Source: Bacteroidota bacterium
GTDB taxonomy: Bacteria > Bacteroidota > Bacteroidia > Chitinophagales > Chitinophagaceae
Assembly: GCA_028876035.1 (NCBI GenBank)
Contig: JAGWTK010000263.1
Location: 1 to 5,897 of the forward strand
Length of the DNA: 5,897 bases
Direction of reading: 5' to 3'
Position 1 is the stretch's first letter, and every line of letters begins with the position of its first letter. Made by a program: the position numbers and the translations under genes. The notes under the pieces are model-generated. The model did not search any database and was not told the origin of the DNA. It worked only from the letters and a program-made list of their open reading frames with translations. Below, piece after piece: positions 4,667 to 5,897 of this stretch.

Positions 4667-5707
4667 TTACGATTTATGTACGCTGAATTCTTTTACGGTA
4701 TCAACAAATGCCCTTGCATGATCCACCGGCACATTCGGCAAAATACCATGTCCGAGGTTGGCAATATAACGTCCATGCCCGAACGCAGACAGCATTTGTT
4801 TTACTTCCTGCTGAATGACGGGTATGGGCGACAGGAGTTTTGCCGGATCAAAATTTCCTTGCAGGGTTACCTTGTCACCAGCGAGTTGCCGGGCCATTGC
4901 CGGATCAATACACCAGTCGATCCCCAAACCATGGGCACCGGTAGCCGCCATGCTTTTCAGCGAGTACCAGGCACCTTTGGCGAAAATGATCGTGGGCACG
5001 CGATCTTTCAGCGCTGCTACAATCTGGCGGATATAACGAAGCGATAAGTTTTCGAAATCCGCCGGCCCCAGCAGTCCGCCCCAGCTATCGAAAATTTGCA
5101 CGAGATCAGCGCCGGCATCTGCCTGGCCTTTCAGGTATTCGATGGTGGTATCGGTGATCATTTGTAACAAGCGATGCGCGAGCTCGGGCTGTGTGTAACA
5201 GAAGGCCTTGGCTTCATCAAATGTCTTCGAACCCTTTCCCTGTACCATATAACAAAGCAGGGTCCAGGGTGCACCGGCAAATCCGATCAATGGTACACGT
5301 CCATTCAGTTCTTTTTTGATCAGTTTGATCGCATCAAACACATACCCCAGTGTTTCCTGTACTTCGGGTACGCGTACCCGTTGGAGGTCTGACGCAGTTT
5401 TGATAGGATCGGGAAGCACTGGTCCTTTGCTTTCGATGAGTTGTACTTCCAGTCCCATTGCCTGCGGCACCACGAGAATGTCGGAGAACAATATCGCAGC
5501 ATCTACACCTACGATATCTACGGGTTGAATCGTTATTTCACAAGCCAGCTCAGGCGTTTGGCATCTTTCGAAAAATCCATAGCGTTCACGCAGCACGCGG
5601 TATTCGGGGAGGTATCGTCCTGCCTGGCGCATCATCCAAACCGGTGTTCTTTCGGTTGGCTGGCCCAGGAGTGTGCGAAGAATCAGGTCATTTTTAAGTG
5701 TTGGCAT
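4667..5707 (-). CDS. hemE: Uroporphyrinogen III decarboxylase
   Basis: HemE removes four carboxyl groups from uroporphyrinogen III to give coproporphyrinogen III, a cofactor-free cytoplasmic step. The 346-residue protein is full length. The N-terminal signature PVWMMRQAGRYLPEYR (22-37) holds the substrate-binding arginines Arg27 and Arg31. Asp76 in ILFSDIL is the conserved aspartate that coordinates the pyrroles. The second signature GFAGAPWTLLCYMVQGKGSK (142-161) is intact, as are FDSWGG (206-211), GNFDP (284-288) and NLGHGILP with His320 (317-324). The gene starts 19 bases after hemD ends and stops 17 bases before hemF, so the three are almost certainly cotranscribed. No Shine-Dalgarno precedes the ATG. 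Confidence 0.98.
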   Translation of the reverse strand: MPTLKNDLILRTLLGQPTERTPVWMMRQAGRYLPEYRVLRERYGFFERCQTPELACEITIQPVDIVGVDAAILFSDILVVPQAMGLEVQLIESKGPVLPDPIKTASDLQRVRVPEVQETLGYVFDAIKLIKKELNGRVPLIGFAGAPWTLLCYMVQGKGSKTFDEAKAFCYTQPELAHRLLQMITDTTIEYLKGQADAGADLVQIFDSWGGLLGPADFENLSLRYIRQIVAALKDRVPTIIFAKGAWYSLKSMAATGAHGLGIDWCIDPAMARQLAGDKVTLQGNFDPAKLLSPIPVIQQEVKQMLSAFGHGRYIANLGHGILPNVPVDHARAFVDTVKEFSVHKS

Positions 5708-5726
5708 ATCGTTGCTGTATTCGCAG

Positions 5727-5897
5727 TTATCTTTTTGATTTTACAAAGTATTTGATCGCCTTTTCGGCCAATGCTTGCTTGCCAGGGCTGTCACCAACGA
5801 CCACGGTAGCCTGGCTGCGTTTTTTGATGGCAGCGGCCGTTGTAGAACCAATGGCAAAAAAAACGGTATTGCCCGTGATTTTGTTGACAGAAAAAAA
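5727..5897 (-). CDS. hemD: Uroporphyrinogen-III synthase, C-terminal end (5' part outside window)
   Basis: An open minus-strand frame enters from the right edge and ends in TAA, giving 56 residues. It reads VFFAIGSTTAAAIKKRSQ followed by VVVGDSPGKQALAEKAIKYF, the typical C-terminal end of HemD, where the AIGxxTAxA loop and the last helix belong to the first of the enzyme's two domains. HemD closes and inverts ring D of hydroxymethylbilane to make uroporphyrinogen III, the substrate of HemE encoded 19 bases downstream. HemD sequences are weakly conserved, so the call rests on this motif together with its position directly before hemE. Confidence 0.88.
   Translation of the reverse strand, partial: FFSVNKITGNTVFFAIGSTTAAAIKKRSQATVVVGDSPGKQALAEKAIKYFVKSKR

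Noticed and set aside
5856..5863. Run of eight A in hemD, plus another A run at the window edge, as a slippage or phase-variation site
   Set aside because: The hemD frame is continuous through it and the run encodes ordinary Val-Phe-Phe; a switch in an essential heme gene is unlikely and nothing else supports it.

Overview
The window is a piece of a Bacteroidota chromosome, probably from an aerobic member of the Chitinophagaceae or close relatives. This is inferred from three things: the protein flavour of the heme enzymes, the near absence of Shine-Dalgarno sequences in front of the main genes, and the degenerate short repeats between genes. I cannot name a species.

Layout. At the left edge (1-348, + strand) is the C-terminal third of a D-2-hydroxyacid dehydrogenase of the glyoxylate/hydroxypyruvate reductase type. 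It converges on a minus-strand block that fills the rest of the window. The 340-base gap between them (349-688) holds no gene. It carries two arrays of a degenerate heptamer (YYRGCTR), a TTTAAA-centred array that runs into the stop codon of the next gene, and a lone copy of a motif found again further right. The minus-strand block, in transcription order from the right, is hemD (partial, C-terminus only), hemE, hemF, a small four-helix-bundle protein gene, hemB and a GH125 alpha-mannosidase.

How the genes work together. HemB makes porphobilinogen, HemD closes the ring to uroporphyrinogen III, HemE decarboxylates it to coproporphyrinogen III, and HemF oxidises that to protoporphyrinogen IX using O2. 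Gaps of 19 bases (hemD-hemE) and 17 bases (hemE-hemF) indicate an operon. The GH125 gene follows hemB by 37 bases on the same strand. It may be cotranscribed but has no evident link to heme synthesis.

The most interesting structure is at 3142-3699. The four-helix-bundle gene (23S rRNA intervening-sequence-protein family) is enclosed by two 34-base inverted arms. Each arm ends outward in the same ten bases and is built from shuffled 7-8 base units of the form ATCTTAN. The outer tip of one arm supplies the last codon and the stop codon of hemF. The tip of the other arm lies four bases upstream of the hemB start. This looks like a compact 558-base insertion unit between two heme genes, laid out like the protein-coding intervening sequences known in bacterial 23S rRNA but placed in a protein-coding operon. 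Its mobility and RNA processing are inference.
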